DNA from: Loripinus fragilis
Lineage: Eukaryota > Mollusca > Bivalvia > Lucinida > Lucinidae
NCBI GenBank assembly: GCA_964019695.1
Contig: CAXHUL010000255.1
Span: 62,001-126,000, forward strand
DNA: 64,000 nt
Reading direction: 5' to 3'
Shown one piece after another: positions 31,313-45,212 of this stretch (position 1 is its first letter; the number at the start of each line of letters is the position of its first letter). The position numbers and the translations under genes are program-made. The notes below the pieces were generated by a model. That model saw only the letters and a list, made by a program, of their open reading frames with translations, was not told the origin of the DNA and did no database searches.

Positions 31313-33439
31313 ATATTTAGCAATTTACTATGTTCTATGTCTGATTTTGCTCTCGGAGGTACAGTATTGAATAATTGCAATGACGATGGCAAAAAAAGGA
31401 TTTTAGGCCAATGATACGAGACATTTACATGTGTCATCCTTAAAAAAAGTATTGAGGGAGCCTACATATTGCAAAGGGGGTCAGTGAGCTAAATTTAACA
31501 TCCGTTGTAAGCAATGATAAATTGAAAAGCATATGGATTTTCGTTTGGTGGTCTTTCATTTTCTTCATGCAGCATATGCCTATTAAAACTATTGTTTATG
31601 TGACAGATGTGATAAACTTTATACTGTAAGCATAAGCTACTGTAAATGACATCATTAGATTAAACTTCTAAAGGTATCTAGTGTTTCAATTCAACAGAGA
31701 ATCGACCAGTTTACAAAGATATCATAGGGTTACAATTTAACTCATCTTATGGTTCATTTGAACCTTAAGTAACTGAAAAGTGGTGTGACATGTTTGTCAG
31801 ATAACGGTGACAACGCTAGATTTTATAATTCGGCTCTATAACTGTGAAGGCGTTTCATAAAACATAATCTATCTGTATGTGTTGAAAGGCGTCAGCAGTT
31901 TTACTTGTTAATGTAGTTTAATAAATACTGACTAGAAAGACCGTTTAAATACCCAAACGTAAAACATTAATTAAAACAGCCTACACAATGTTGGTCCTTT
32001 ATTTCTCAAATATCGGCATTGCCTGTGCTCTTATGCTTATGGGTTGGCAACCCAAACAATCGTTAGAAAAATAAGTTTGATTCCCACAATGATCAAAAAT
32101 GCCCACGTTACAGCTTATCTTAAAATATAATGGCAATGAGTACGGCTGCTGCGTTTTTGGGAATTCTGTAATGTTTAAAAATTGGAAATTCTTGTCGGAA
32201 GACCCACGCATGTATCTTCATAAGAATTGAAACTTGAGATATGATGTGGATGGGCTCACCCATACAAAACAATTAAAATGCTGTGGGTAAAATTTTGTAT
32301 CAGGTGTCTACATATTTCAAATTTTCAAAAGAGAAGTTTCGAGACTTTGTGACATTGTAGAGTCCATGCTCGATAAGAGGAGGGTGACGAAACAGATTTA
32401 CAGTAAGAAGTATGAAAGAAAAACCTGTTACTGTAGTTTTCCAATCGGGTGAATGAAGTACCATAACCTGACCAACTACATAACTCTACTCTTATCAAGC
32501 AACGATTCTACAAATTCTCGTGAATTACAGTTAAAGAATTTCGAACTCAAATCCTGCTGTTCTTTCATTATGGGACATAATACCAAAATGCGGACTTAAC
32601 ACACAGAAATCCAACAGAATTTCATAACATTCTGACATTATTCTGTTTGGATATAGAAATTAATTTGCTAACATATTATGTAAGCATCATTCATATCCAT
32701 CATAAGATGGTCCCATTCCATGGTAGTTAAATTTGTATTAAGGTGAGCACTGCGTGGGTCTACAAAGCAATACTTACTTGAACTGATTGCTTCGTAGTGT
32801 TGTGTCGCATCTTGGTTGACTGTGAGATCTTCATAGGTGCTACAAAATTGCAGGTAAGTATAAAGAATAAGACTTTAACCTTTTTCATTCTGCAACATTT
32901 CTTCATGGATATTGATTCATTTAGCATGGATTTGTTCACTTAGTACTTTAGGGGTTCAAATTCAAAGTTTCTAAATTTCAATAAATATTGTTTTAACGTA
33001 GCAAACAGTGCTGACCCAGATGATCCTGTAAGTCTCTAGCATCTACTGCCTTAATCTAAGTAATTAATTCACTGGTGATTTTCAAAAGATTCTGTTCAAA
33101 ATGATACTCCAACTTTCAAGGCTATTAAAACAATTTTTGCAAAGGGCTGCTTAAATATCCTTTAATGGACATTATATTAATGGTAAAACTTTCAATGACA
33201 TTTAGAGTATTGATTATAATTTCATGGTAGTTGATTGTAGATGAATACAGTAGTTTTTGAATAATTTAATGGTGAAACTTGTTTAACGGTAGCTGTAATA
33301 ATAGCTTATATATTCAATAGTCATGAATTTAATTTTGCTAAGTTTAATCGTTAAAGATATTGAATAACTTATTTTGCAGGACAGTAAGATTGGTAATTCA
33401 ATAATGACAAATAAGGATTCTTTCATGTTTTTTACTGTC
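31313..33439. other. No gene recognised
   Basis: AT-rich sequence. A 70-codon minus frame (31999-32211) and a 128-codon minus frame (33283-33669) have no domain. The latter overlaps a repeat B copy and is not called. Confidence 0.4.
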
Positions 33440-33628
33440 ATGTGTTTGCTATGCATTTGTATGCGTCTGTTTATATGTGCCTTGTGGTCACCTGCTGCGA
33501 GAGGGCTGACCTCTTGGCCCTCGTTTGTGGTGAATAGCTGTGAGTTTGTTACTTTCCCATTATTATCCTTGGTCAGGTGTGGTGCTTGATTGTATCGATA
33601 CCTGATCTTTGCACCCTTTCCTACTTTT
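33440..33628 (+). repeat. Dispersed repeat B, near full length
   Basis: About 190 bp from gtcatgtgtttgct through tgtggtcacctgct, gggctgacctcttgg, gttactttcccat, ggtcaggtgtgg and ttgattgtatcgat to a tttgcaccct end. Other long copies: 51294-51480 (minus), 54270-54473 and 54622-54812. It looks SINE-sized, but I see no convincing polymerase III box. Confidence 0.75.
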
Positions 33629-36600
33629 ATTAAAATGACACTAAATAGAATCACCACTAAATAGTTCACGGATGGACGTAAGAAAAAGAAACAGTAGACA
33701 TTGAATTAAACATGCTATCGTTGTTTACTTTTATTTATGTCAAATAAGTTTTGTTAGCAAATCAGCGAATAATTTTGCTGCTTTTTATAATTATACATTC
33801 TTAGAAATGTTTTTGTTCATACACAAGGATTCATAATGATAGCTCAAATATTGGCATGCTAAAGGTGGCATTAAGTTTAAGTTCAAATCCTGATCTGGGA
33901 TAATGGCATTTTCATATATAAGAAGACAACTTGCAAGGGAAGTAAGATATATATCTACAGTGTACAGCCTTATATATTAAAGTCAGGTGCCATGCGTAAT
34001 CTTTTAACTTATAGACATCATTTTAATAGCAAGTTTTTGACCAGAACTATTATTCAGACACAGTTGAAATGCACCATATAATACATGTAACTTGTCATTT
34101 GAGGTCCTCAGCATTATTCACTGTTATACAATTAAGGGCTCTTTCAGAATTTTGGAGTATAAGGGAACAATTAAATCAAAGTTCCGAAGCTTGGGAATTG
34201 TAAAGGAGTAGAAACGTCCAATAGTACATGATCCCTGTGAATGCATTTGCATTGGTAAGATGCGCATTTGGTAATTTATGCTCATATAGGTGTGCTTTGG
34301 TTCACTATTTGGTGACATTTAGGTACCTTTTCTTATCTTTAAATATACCAGGGTTGTTTATTGACTAGTCAGTGCAACTCTATCCTACGTTTATATCGTG
34401 ATATTTATCTACAAATAACATGTAGTATTCTCAAAAATGTAGATTTACATGTTAGTTTTGTTTGCTTCACATGGACATATCTTCCTAAATATACCTCAAT
34501 GAAAGTGTATTTGTAAGTGGACATGGACAATGGTATAAGAGATGAAATCAGATAGTGGTTCAAAATTCTTATAAGGAGAAGGTATGGCGTATTTTCATTG
34601 TTTACGTATATACATTTGATTCTGTATAGTTTACATAGTGAGTCTTTTGCCTATTAAAAGCCTCAATTTATATCATCAAATTTGATCTCAACAAAGGCTG
34701 TAATTGTTAAAGTTATGAGTTTTTTTTATAATTTCCAGCTCGCTCAATCAGCCAGTGCTTTTTAAGAAGCTTCTCGAAGCCTATATGCTTCTGGTATCTT
34801 CTTTTTTGTAGAAAATGAGGAATGCTACGCATCTCCATATTCTTTTCCATGCATCTGCATATTTTCACAGATAATTCAGGGTTGCTCAGGCTGCTGTCAG
34901 TAGCTGTCTGTAGACTTGGATCATTATGTAGACTATGTTTATGTCACGTCCCTTTTCCCATTGATATGGCTTGGTAAGTAAGGTTACCCGCCAATTTTGA
35001 TACTGCGTGGGCTTGCTTTGTAACGGTAGAGGTATGATGCTAGAATATTTATTTTGTCAGGTAGGCGAGGTTCATTATGGTATATGTCTCTTATTTGACC
35101 TCTATTTGATTTGATATTGACAGTGTCGGTATGTGCATAGTGTGTTCTTTCATATTTGTATGTTTTACCCCTGATTCTTGGGAATTTTATTTCTGAGTTG
35201 TCTGTCTTTCCCTCAAATCTTGGACTATTCAATAAAATCCACACTTAAAGTTTTCCTGCCTGCTCATGATGTTGGTGCCCAAAATATCTTGGCTGAAAGT
35301 CTTTGATATATATTGCTTTGAGCGTTTCAAAGGTTTGCAGTCAAATCAAAATTACTTGTGTGTCGTAGTTGCGCATGTCGCTCTTGTGTTCTAAGCCGCT
35401 TCTCTGGCAGGGGATTTTGTCATGGCAAATATAATTTTATTCATTTTAAACAAGACTCATTTGAATAGTAATTGTGAAAATTATGAATCAAATAGCGGTT
35501 ATATTATGCGAATCGTAGATGCTTTGCGATTGCAACAAGCTACGAGTGATTTTTGTAATGTTTCTCAAATGCCATCTGTTTAGGGCGTCAGCTGCTTACT
35601 TGTGTACGATGTATCTAATTGTCGTCTGCTGCCAATGTTTTGCATCCAATTGTGTGTTGTACTTGATGGAGGGTCATTGCTAGAGTCTGCTAGTGATTGT
35701 ATGTTGTCATACCTGAGTGTCATCTGTTAAGGTCGCTCGTTGATGTAAAGATTCAATCTTAGGAGTTATCTGTTATGTTTCTGTTGGTCACCCACTTGTC
35801 TCGTAGCCATCGCTGTTATTGTATAGCAGTTGCGTTAAAGATATTGTCACTACTCTGCTGATGTATTGGGAGATAACACTTGCCTATTTTTGTAGGCATT
35901 AACTAGCATTCGCGCATTGTTATTATTGCACATAATTATTAAGTTCATATATTTGCAGAGAGGTTCATGAATTTGATACATCATTTGAATCTAGTTATAC
36001 TGCATGTGAAGTTATATAAGTAAGATACACGCAGTTACAGATACGCACATGTGTATACCGTTCATAAAAATGTAGACACGTATTTACTTAAAGCCATTAA
36101 AAACGCTACAGGAACAAGTGTTGTTTTTCTTATAAATATCATCCTAATACACTTTGTCTACGTACGAGAACGGTTTAACAAGACTTGAGTTTAATTGGAC
36201 ACTTCTGCAAAAACAAAAAATGATAAAGAATGACAAATTCATCATTTTTGTAACCATCTTAAATCTTAAAAACTACTCAATTTCAGTACAGAAGTACTTC
36301 GTTTGACTCAAACTAACGAAACTACATAATACCACACAAAACTCACTTTGCGGGGAAGGACCTAAATTTATTGTTTAAAATTTCATTTTTTCGCAAAATT
36401 TCCCCAAAATCTGAGAAATCACTAAAGCTTCAAGTTGTGAGGTCATAACCATTGGTTATCATTTGTAACAATATTTACCGTCGAATATATCGCATTTTTG
36501 TTAACTTATGGTTTTCATGCTGAAACTTGGATGAGCACTTTGATGGTCAAAATTTCAAGACAATTTTTTTCTGAGGCATGTGAGTATAAAGTAGGGCAAT

Positions 36601-37343
36601 ATTGAAATTTCCCGAAAGTTTGAATCCAAAAGAGTTATTCATAAAGATCTCATATCTAGATTAATAAAGTAATTTTGCATTTTTCTGTCAAAGTTCGGGT
36701 TGTGCCCCTTTATAAAAAATACAGCCTGGCTTATCTGGACTGCATCAAGAGAACATCTGCTTGATATTGCGACTATAGATTTATGCTCCTTTATTAAATA
36801 GAATGATAAAAGAGCAATAAATTGAGTAAGGTCATACTGTAAAAGTTGCGGTTTTACTGGCGTTAAGTATACATTGTTTATATTAATGCATCAATTAGAT
36901 TAGCGATTACAGATAAAATGTGTTCGTTTATTGATTGTAATACATTAGGTGCAGATGTATACTGCTTAGGGAAGATAAAGTGCTAATAAATACTAACCAA
37001 TTTAACTATGTACATTAAATTAAGAATGCATCATTTACGACTACATTTATATGCGCCAGGTTTACACAATCACGTTTGCTAGCATTTACTTTTATTATAA
37101 GGCAAAGCGCATTATTGTCGTCTGGTTTGAATATAAGGAGAGGTGTATACTGATCAACATTAGTAAGGCCACCACACTTACTATCTCTGGCAACATTTAT
37201 GAGTTTATTATCAGCATGTCATACTCGTATAAGCATATTGCATCACAGCATCATCACAACACCATGCTATTGACACTATCCTACTATTGCATGCATGCAT
37301 ATAATATAATGTTTATTATACAAATATTCACAAAAATAGTAAG
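33629..37343. other. No gene recognised
   Basis: 3.7 kb without coding sequence or repeats I can tie to other parts of the window. Short frames (34124-34318, 34984-35244, 37051-37362) have no domain. Confidence 0.4.
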
Positions 37344-37640
37344 TGAGTATGATCAGGAATAATACAATCACAAACTGCAGACCAACCCATGGCACCACAA
37401 GGAAGAGCTACACAACAATCACGAGACACTTGGAAGACTAACTAAGCAAAGCAACAAGCTCTGTCTTCCCCATCAAGATGATTGCAAAAATAGAAGGGAC
37501 ATAAATTAAAGTACAACAAAACATAGAACAATTACAGAATCCCACAATGGCAGTAACAATAAACAACAAGTCAACAACAACAGAACCACCGCCTTAGAAT
37601 GGACAGCAGCCTAAGCCACAAGGGGCTTAAATGCATTTTA
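37344..37640 (+). repeat. Dispersed repeat F, copy 2
   Basis: Plus-strand match to the minus strand of 2466-2783. It keeps acaatcacaaactgcagac, gaggaagagct-type blocks, acagaatcccacaatgg and ggacagcagcctaag, but its reading frame is interrupted. Confidence 0.65.
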
Positions 37641-38156
37641 CGGGTACCAAATCTTCGCCCTAGATTCTGCTGTTGTTGAAGTACAAAAATGTTCAGCTCG
37701 CATGGCGGCCTTCTAACTATTGCAATGCATTATCATGAAGAAACACTCTAATCAGATTAACACACTATAAGTATGTTTTCTTGATTATATAAATAGCAAA
37801 ATGGCTTCATCAACAAGGAGTCATGTTGAAGGCGTAGTAATGGTATTCTGCGTATTGGTAACTTAGAGTTTGTGGAGATATCTATGCCACCATAGTGCTA
37901 TGTTGGTTACTTTTAATTTACTGCAATGAGTCCTAAAGTGATTTTGTACCTCAAGAACATAAATTCTTACTGTCTTGTATCATATGACATTTGGCATGCG
38001 CATTCAGTATGTGATATATATCATGAAACGTGATAGAGTTATGACATGTTATGTTAAATATTGAGTTATTCAAGACATAATACTTAATTCCAGGTTCCTC
38101 TGATGCCTGAATGTTGCGGTTTACTCTATGTAGTATATCATTAATAGCTACTGCTT

Positions 38157-38624
38157 AGGGGCTAAGACCTGCAATTGTTTTTATTTAGACCTCCGTTATA
38201 GCTTGTAAGTAAGCTGTGGTCCTCACAACTCTTCAAGCACAATAAGGCTGTCATATAGTTACAGATTGGACCTACTTTAACCAATAAACAATTATGAGAT
38301 ACCATGATGACTACCATGTTTTACCACTTCTTGGCCCCTGAAGGTAGGCACCCTACATGAGAGGAACATTTCATTGAAAAAAAAACCCAATATGCAACGT
38401 CCTTTTTGTCTAAGCCACACCAGTAAACTTTATCAACAAAAGCAGTGATATGCTGTTTCAAAAAGTGCAGCAAATACATACCCGTCTAGAAAATATAATT
38501 ACTTTCGCGTTGTTGTTTTTTTTTTGATCGATCACAAAATGCTTTTCAATATAAATATTGTGCTGAGCTTACACCATCATTTTGAGCCAATCAGTGCCCT
38601 TTTAACAATTACAGGCCTGTGACC
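38157..38624 (+). repeat. Dispersed repeat H, copy 1
   Basis: Matches 41347-41808 over ~465 bp in the same orientation. Shared blocks include gtaagtaagctatggtcctc (or gctgtgg), cacaactcttcaag, attacagattgga, ggcaccctacatgagagga, aacaaaagcagtgatatg, aaaaagtgcagcaaat and ttgagccaatcagtgc. No coding. Confidence 0.8.
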
Positions 38625-39597
38625 TAAAGACGTATCCCTTTTTTAGATAAAAGACCAACAAAATCATTTAATTCAAACCATTAAACATCTAAAAGAACAT
38701 ATATATTGTTTGTTTGCATTATTTACCACCAAATTATACTTTGAAACCCATTAAACAGCCCTACACCCTACATATATTACTGGTAGAATCATTGTATAGC
38801 AAAATATCGAAAAAGGGAAAGAGAACATACTAATTTTCTTATATCTCGTTTATTATGAATCTTCTGTACCAAGAAGATGCATGTGCTTTGCCATCATTAG
38901 TCAAAATGGAGTTAACCCACCCACCCCCATTGACAAGGCAAAACATTACATGTTCCTAGCTATTGGGCATAGAATCCTTTCTATACACATAAAATCAACT
39001 TTTAATCACTTAAAAAACTCATTTGTACAAAATAGAGCACTTTCTGCTTATTTAGGTGAAAAAAGCTAATATTATGTAACAGTAAGAGGTGGGGAAGCGC
39101 AAAGCTTTTTTCCATGCAGAGGGATGCTCACTGGCATGGAATTTGGACTACTTATATTTTTCCAAAGGCCTAGCGGGAGAATACACTACTTCAGCCAAGA
39201 TGCTGCAATATCAAGGTTAGTGAGAGGGAGATATCAAGGTCATAAAGGTCAAAGGTCAAGGTCACTTTGCAATTGTATTGGCCAAAATGGCACACATTCT
39301 AATATGTATGACATATTTGTCTTAAAACGAGGTAAAACGGTCAGAAAAAGCACCAAATTATTGACAAAATTTTAAAATTACTATCTCAAAATACTCACTT
39401 TATAAATGGTAGGCTATAAATTTGCTAAAAGCATGCATGTGAATTGGAATGTTAAAGCAGTTTCATAATGCCCTTTTTTAAAAGTGTCATTTATTTTCCC
39501 AAATCGAATAGTAAAGATTAAAATGGACTAATACGCATACATGTATCCATCTGAAATGGCTCCACTTATGAAGATCAAAGTCATAAATAAGGTCAAG
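38625..39597. other. No gene recognised; GGTCA-rich patch
   Basis: Contains an aggtcaaaggtcaaggtcac patch at 39244-39263, a low-complexity motif also seen near 39590, 40783 and inside the gypsy element. Confidence 0.4.
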
Positions 39598-40680
39598 GGT
39601 CAATTTGTCACTTCTGTGCTATAGTGTTCTATCTACCATTGCACAAGTTATGAGAAAAACGAGCTTGAAAATGTTAGCGTTCTTATTTAATATGCCTCAT
39701 TTATCACAGACCTTTGATTCCTACCAGAGAGTTAAAGTTTATACATACATTGTAAATGGCCTTTATTTGAAAAAAATATTTACAGAAATATGGAATTTAC
39801 GGGCATTTTACAGTCTGCAGATAGAACATTATGCCCTAAAAATCGCCATCTGCGTTCAGTGCTATATTGTTCTATATTTTCCTACAGCTAATCATTCTGT
39901 TTATGGAATCAATTCGTACACTTGTCTGAACAGAAATGATTATTTGTACCTAAAAGTAGCAGATTCAGTCATTTGTTTGGCATAACAGTAACAAACTGCA
40001 CGGCTTATGCCATTAAAATTTATGTAAAAGAAGTAATCTGTTTCTAGAGTTATTTTTTCTGTCAATGGGGTCAATTTGTATAATATTTTAGACTGAACTA
40101 ATTATTTGGACATAAAAGTAGCAGATTTACCCACTGATTTGTAATTACATCGACAAATTACTTCAATTAAAGCAGTTTAAATATGTGTAAGGGAGGTAAT
40201 CGGTTTCTACAGCTTATTATTCTGTCCATGGACCAATTAGCATAATATTTTGACTGAGCGGATTATTTGGAACTACAATTAGCTGCTTAGCCATTAGATT
40301 GCCATATTCTCGACCAAACCTCTTCAATTTAGGAAATCTAAATATATGTTAGGGAGGTAACTGCAATTTTAGCAATTTCTTCAAGGGAAGTGAATTTCAG
40401 TATATAGAACAGTATGACACTGACAGTCACGTGACATAACCATCATGGGCCATTGGATGAAAATCACTTAGAACACTATAGCACTGAATGAAATTGTCTT
40501 TTTGTAAATAGAACAGAAAAACATGGCGATTTTAAGCTTACCGAGAGGAGATAGGCAAATGAAACCTTCACCAGTAGTTAGAACATTTGATTTCCTTTCC
40601 AACGGTATGCATAACTCATTTTTGACCAAAATGTCACTTAGAACACTATAGCATTGAAGCGACGAATTTGGCGCAGCAAA
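39598..40680. mobile_element. Foldback element with internal tandem units
   Basis: Each arm carries the phrase gtgctatagtgttcta (or variant) twice. On the left these are at ~39616 and ~39861, on the right reversed at ~40472 and ~40640. Shared flanking blocks are acaagttatgagaaaaa / tgagttatgcat and aaaatcgccat. Between the arms, 39880-40380 holds three ~165 bp direct units (ttattctgtc.atgg, a tcaatt.gtataatatttt block, gattatttgg, agtagcag). No coding. It looks non-autonomous. Confidence 0.6.
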
Positions 40681-41346
40681 TCAACCAAAAGGGCCCAGGT
40701 AAATTAATTAACAAAGTGGACACTGAAACATCAGACAGGGATCCAAGTGCTCACTGTTGCTCAATGGAAAAGTCAACATTTTAAAGGTCAAGGTCATATT
40801 GGATCATCTGAAAGTCGCATGTGCTATCGCAAAGTTCAACTAAGGCAAATGACAATAAATGAGCATGCAGATGTGGGTTTACCACATTTAATACTTTTCA
40901 ACAAAGATGCATTTAACTCAATCAAGTGACCACTACTGCCGTTTGCAGAAACTTGCGAAAGTGCCTTTTCAACCATAGTGTGTCAGTTACAAGTAGAAAT
41001 ACTCAAACAATGCTTCAGCATAACAATAAAAGATACAAATGTATGTGATATGGGAACCAGTAAGCTTTTGATAAATAAATTGGTGCTTCCAGTATAGCTT
41101 CATAGTGCAGCAGTGGAACTCAAATGCTTCCCAGCCCAATATGTAGTGCAAAACTGAGCCAGCCATCACCCCTACCTACTAATAAGGCTCTTTGTCTGCA
41201 CTCTTAATATGTTGTGTTTTAAAAAGGTGGATGTTTTGAAACTGAAATCATTAAATGACTCACGGAAACAAACACAATGCATCAACAACATATTATAGGT
41301 CACATGCATAGCCGCCAAGGTTTCCAACAAAACAGGCCTGATTTTC
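40681..41346. other. No gene recognised
   Basis: AT-rich sequence with one ggtcaaggtca patch at ~40783. No coding. Confidence 0.4.
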
Positions 41347-41808
41347 TTCCTTAGGGCCCAGACCTATACTTGTTTTTCCATAGGCCTCCATTATATTTTG
41401 TAAGTAAGCTATGGTCCTCACAACTCTTCAAGAACAATGAAGCTGTCATAGAATTACAGATTGGACATAGTGCAACCAATAAACAAATATGAGATACCAT
41501 GGTGACCACCATGTTTACAATTGTTTGGCCCCTGAAGGTGGGCACCCTACATGAGAGGACAATTTCATCGAAAAAAATACGAAAATGCAATGTCCTTTTT
41601 TCTAGGTCACACCAGTATACTTAATCAACAAAAGCAGTGATATGGTGCTGCAAAAAGTGCAGCAAATATAAAGTAGTAAATATGGATACTTTCCCTAAAT
41701 TTCATTATTGATCAATCACAAAACAATTATCAAAATAAAAATTGTGCTGTGCTTCCACCCAATTTTTGAGCCAATCAGTGCTCTTTTTACAATTACAGGT
41801 ATGTGACA
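41347..41808 (+). repeat. Dispersed repeat H, copy 2
   Basis: See 38157-38624. The two copies are about 3.2 kb apart, on opposite sides of the foldback element at 39598-40680. Confidence 0.8.
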
Positions 41809-43122
41809 GTTGTCGATATCTATGATCTGGATATGTGTTGATCTGGTAGAGGTGTAACCAGAACTTTAGCTGATGAAGTTGGAGAGCAATCACTATAGCT
41901 GAAGACCAAAGGGTTGCTTCAGGATCCTGCACTGGGATTCTAGTTAATACATATTGATAAATTAAATGGTGCAGCAATTAATTAAGTTAAGTAAATTAAA
42001 TCCAAATTTATTATATTACCGAAAAACAGCAAGTCTCATTTTCTATTTCACCAATATCAGCTAAGCATTAACTCCTAGGACTATGATCAGACAGGAATCC
42101 ACAACACTCTATGGACATTTCATGTATTATACTGATGTTGTTTATAATCATATTTTTAATATCTTTTAAACAGTGCATTGTGCCTACCCCCCCATAGAGC
42201 ATTTGATCATAGACTGAATGAATATATCGTCGACAGTTACTGCGATGGTGTCGAGACTAGGGTCCTTCATGTAACAAGAAGAGTTGTGTTGTAATTGTCA
42301 TTTGTATGTCAGCCATGATTCCACCATGAAATCATCCATTTGAGATGTCAATCAATGTCCATTGCGGGTTAATTGTGGGAATGAGGCGTACTTAAAGAAA
42401 TGCCATCTGTATATGGGTTTTAAATTGGTAAGGAGTGTAGATCACGGGTGAGTCATTGAAGTATTGATACCTTAAGAAATTCTTAAGCACTGCAAGAGGA
42501 CCTCATTTTGTTTATTCTGAATGCACGATTCCATTTTATGTTTAAGTTAGTAGTTCTTGGTAAGTTCATTTAAGTTTTGGACTTCAGCATAAGTGGCTCC
42601 GACTATAGCTCTTTAAGTTAATTTGATAGCTGCGTCTTATGAATTTATATCTGGGTGCTGATGCTTAATGATGGACTGAAACATAAATAGTGAAAAAAAT
42701 ATTAGATCTGACGTCACAAAAACAAAAACACATTGTGCGGATAATGATTCATCTTTTAGTAATTTCTTATCGTGTCTCTACCTCGCCTGGGCTATAATCC
42801 CAAACCAAAAGACTTAACACCAAAGGACTGGAAAGGCTCCATGGCAAATGATGTAAGCAAAAATCAGCTTGTTGAATTTCTGCTTAACCAATTGCGAACA
42901 TATTTATGTACGCAAAGAGTAATACACGGTAGAGACATATAATGTTGTTGTTGTTTTTAAATATGCCAGCAAGACAATTTCAAAAATGTAAAATATCCAC
43001 CAAAAGCATTTATTTAATAATTTAACTCAAAATAGATATTAAAATTGGCTCTTAAAACTTGGCGTAGAGATGTTCAATAGTTCATTGAAGATAGTAAATA
43101 CAAAATAGTAAAGCAAACTTTT
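41809..43122. other. No gene recognised
   Basis: AT-rich spacer. Nothing I can support. Confidence 0.4.
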
Positions 43123-43181
43123 CCTGGGTCAGGTGTGGTACTTGATTGTATCGATTCCTGATCTTTGCACCCTTACTTACT
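43123..43181 (+). repeat. Dispersed repeat B, tail fragment
   Basis: cctgggtcaggtgtggtact, then tgattgtatcgattcctgat and ctttgcacccttacttac. Confidence 0.8.
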
Positions 43182-43297
43182 TATATTTTCTATTAGTCAA
43201 ATGAACATGCTATTGAATCCCTAAGGAGAGGAGACAAGAAGGGTCGTTTTAGCTTTAAGTATATTACCTATGATTCTGCATGTCTAATGACTCGTTC

Positions 43298-43320
43298 NNN
43301 NNNNNNNNNNNNNNNNNNNN
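43298..43320. other. Assembly gap (23 N)
   Basis: Run of 23 N. Distances across it are not reliable. Confidence 0.99.
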
Positions 43321-44515
43321 TTTTTCAAATAGTTTGAGCATCGCGCACTTGCAGACAGCGTGTCCGTTTTTTTATCATCTAAAGTGTTTGTTTTCAGTCC
43401 AATTACCGCGATTTTCATGAAATGCTCTAGCCAATGTGGTTGTCTGGTAGACCAAATGTATGAACACTTAAAAGCATGCCCAGCTTACGCTATCATCATA
43501 GGCAAAGCCATGCCCTATAAATTAAAAAAAAACTAATCCAAAAGTGTCTCTAGGTGATGTTTACCCTAAATACCAATCATTTAGGTACTCCTCCTTGCAA
43601 AACAAAGCATTACCTGGCATTTTACTGATCCTCTGAGAATTTAAAAAAACATATTTAGTGGCATTACGCTCCGGGACAGCCTTAGATAAAGAATCTCAAG
43701 ATAGGTACGGTGGCAACTTATTTCAGCTTTTTCAACAAATACTGTGTGCACTACATGAAAATAAATACTGCACATGTAGTTGAATATAGATGATGCATCA
43801 AAAACATAAAAAAAATATCTTTGAAAAAAAGGAGAAAGAAAATTTAGTTGCTTTCTTAAGGCATCACAGAATGGTTCTTTTGAGGACCTTTGGTCCGCTA
43901 ACGCATACTTTTTTTTAAAAAAATTGAATAACTTCTCAACAAAATAGCACACCGACTCACTTCCTACATTGTCTTATTCCCCACAGGAGTCGATGTCTGG
44001 AAAATAAAAAAGGACCCTATGGCCCAAACCTAGGTACCCGTGGATTATTTGCTATTTCCCCGTCAACACTTTTTCAATAGTGAAAATACACTGACCCCAA
44101 CACAACTTATCTGGAAACTGGAAGATACCTGCATGCCACCAGCCCTAACTTTCACTTTCAGTCTGTAGATCAATACTACACAATATTCAAAACCAAAGGG
44201 GAAACTTTACTAATCAATTAACTTTTTGGCAAAATCTCTCGGAATTCAAGACAATTTAAATGCTCACTGGAAACAACTGTCAACTGCAGCTGACGCAATG
44301 TCCTTCACCACAAACAGAGCTGTAAGCTAGGAAGTTTTAGTTTCGTATTTCATTCATACCTGTGGAAATACACATCCTTAAGTTCTTTAGCTGAAATATG
44401 CTGATATTATTTCATTATTTTAAAATCAAAATATGCTATTTTGGACCCCTAAATACTAGAATATATTAATATTCGTCGATCCCCAAATTCGAAATTTGTC
44501 ACCTGATGCCTTATT
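43321..44515. other. No gene recognised
   Basis: AT-rich sequence. The 103-codon minus frame at 43641-43952 is Phe/Lys-rich low complexity and is not called. Confidence 0.4.
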
Positions 44516-45185
44516 TCTCTCAAATACTCGTATAAAAAGGTGATTGTAATATCTTCTTTCTTCAAGGACTTCCTTGTCTACCTGTAGATTGATCATGAAA
44601 TAATTTCTACGGCCATTCTCCTCCTTTCCGCTGAATCATTCAAGAAGGGTTGTTGCCAGTTACAAGTGAAAGTATGTGCACGAAGTACTGGTTAACTGCT
44701 CGTTCAAGCTTGCCAAAGAAAAAGTGTGGTAAGGTGAACTGATCATCCCACCATGACCATAGCTGTTGACTTGGGACGTAAAGCAACAAAACAAACCAAC
44801 AACTTGGTCGGATCAATCAATAGCAAATAAAAAATCCTTGCAATAAAATGCCCCCAAAACAAGTTAAAAGGTCTCATACCATGGTTGTATTAAAACAAAT
44901 AAACCTAGCGTCCTTCTTGTGGGACAAGGGCAAACAGTCAAAACCGAGATCAGGGTCTCCACTGTTTGCTTACAGAATATTCTAGTAAAATTTAAATCAA
45001 AATGAAAAATACCACTAACATCCCTAAACACAAAATTGGACTGTTCCAATTGAAAACGGTGGTAAATTCCATTCGGACTAAATGGATTAATAAACTGCAC
45101 TGCATGGATTTCCGTATTGATTGAAGGTCAATCAATATTGGTATGAGGTCAATAGTATGGGTCATATGTCAGCTGTATTAAGGAC
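44516..45185 (+). repeat. Dispersed repeat D, copy 2
   Basis: Uninterrupted at the point where copy 1 (5391-6175) carries a 310 bp insertion, but with ~220 bp of extra sequence (44591-44815) that copy 1 lacks. It ends next to the foldback element at 45213. Confidence 0.75.
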
Positions 45186-45212
45186 ATATGCTAATAAATA
45201 CTTCCCATGTTG

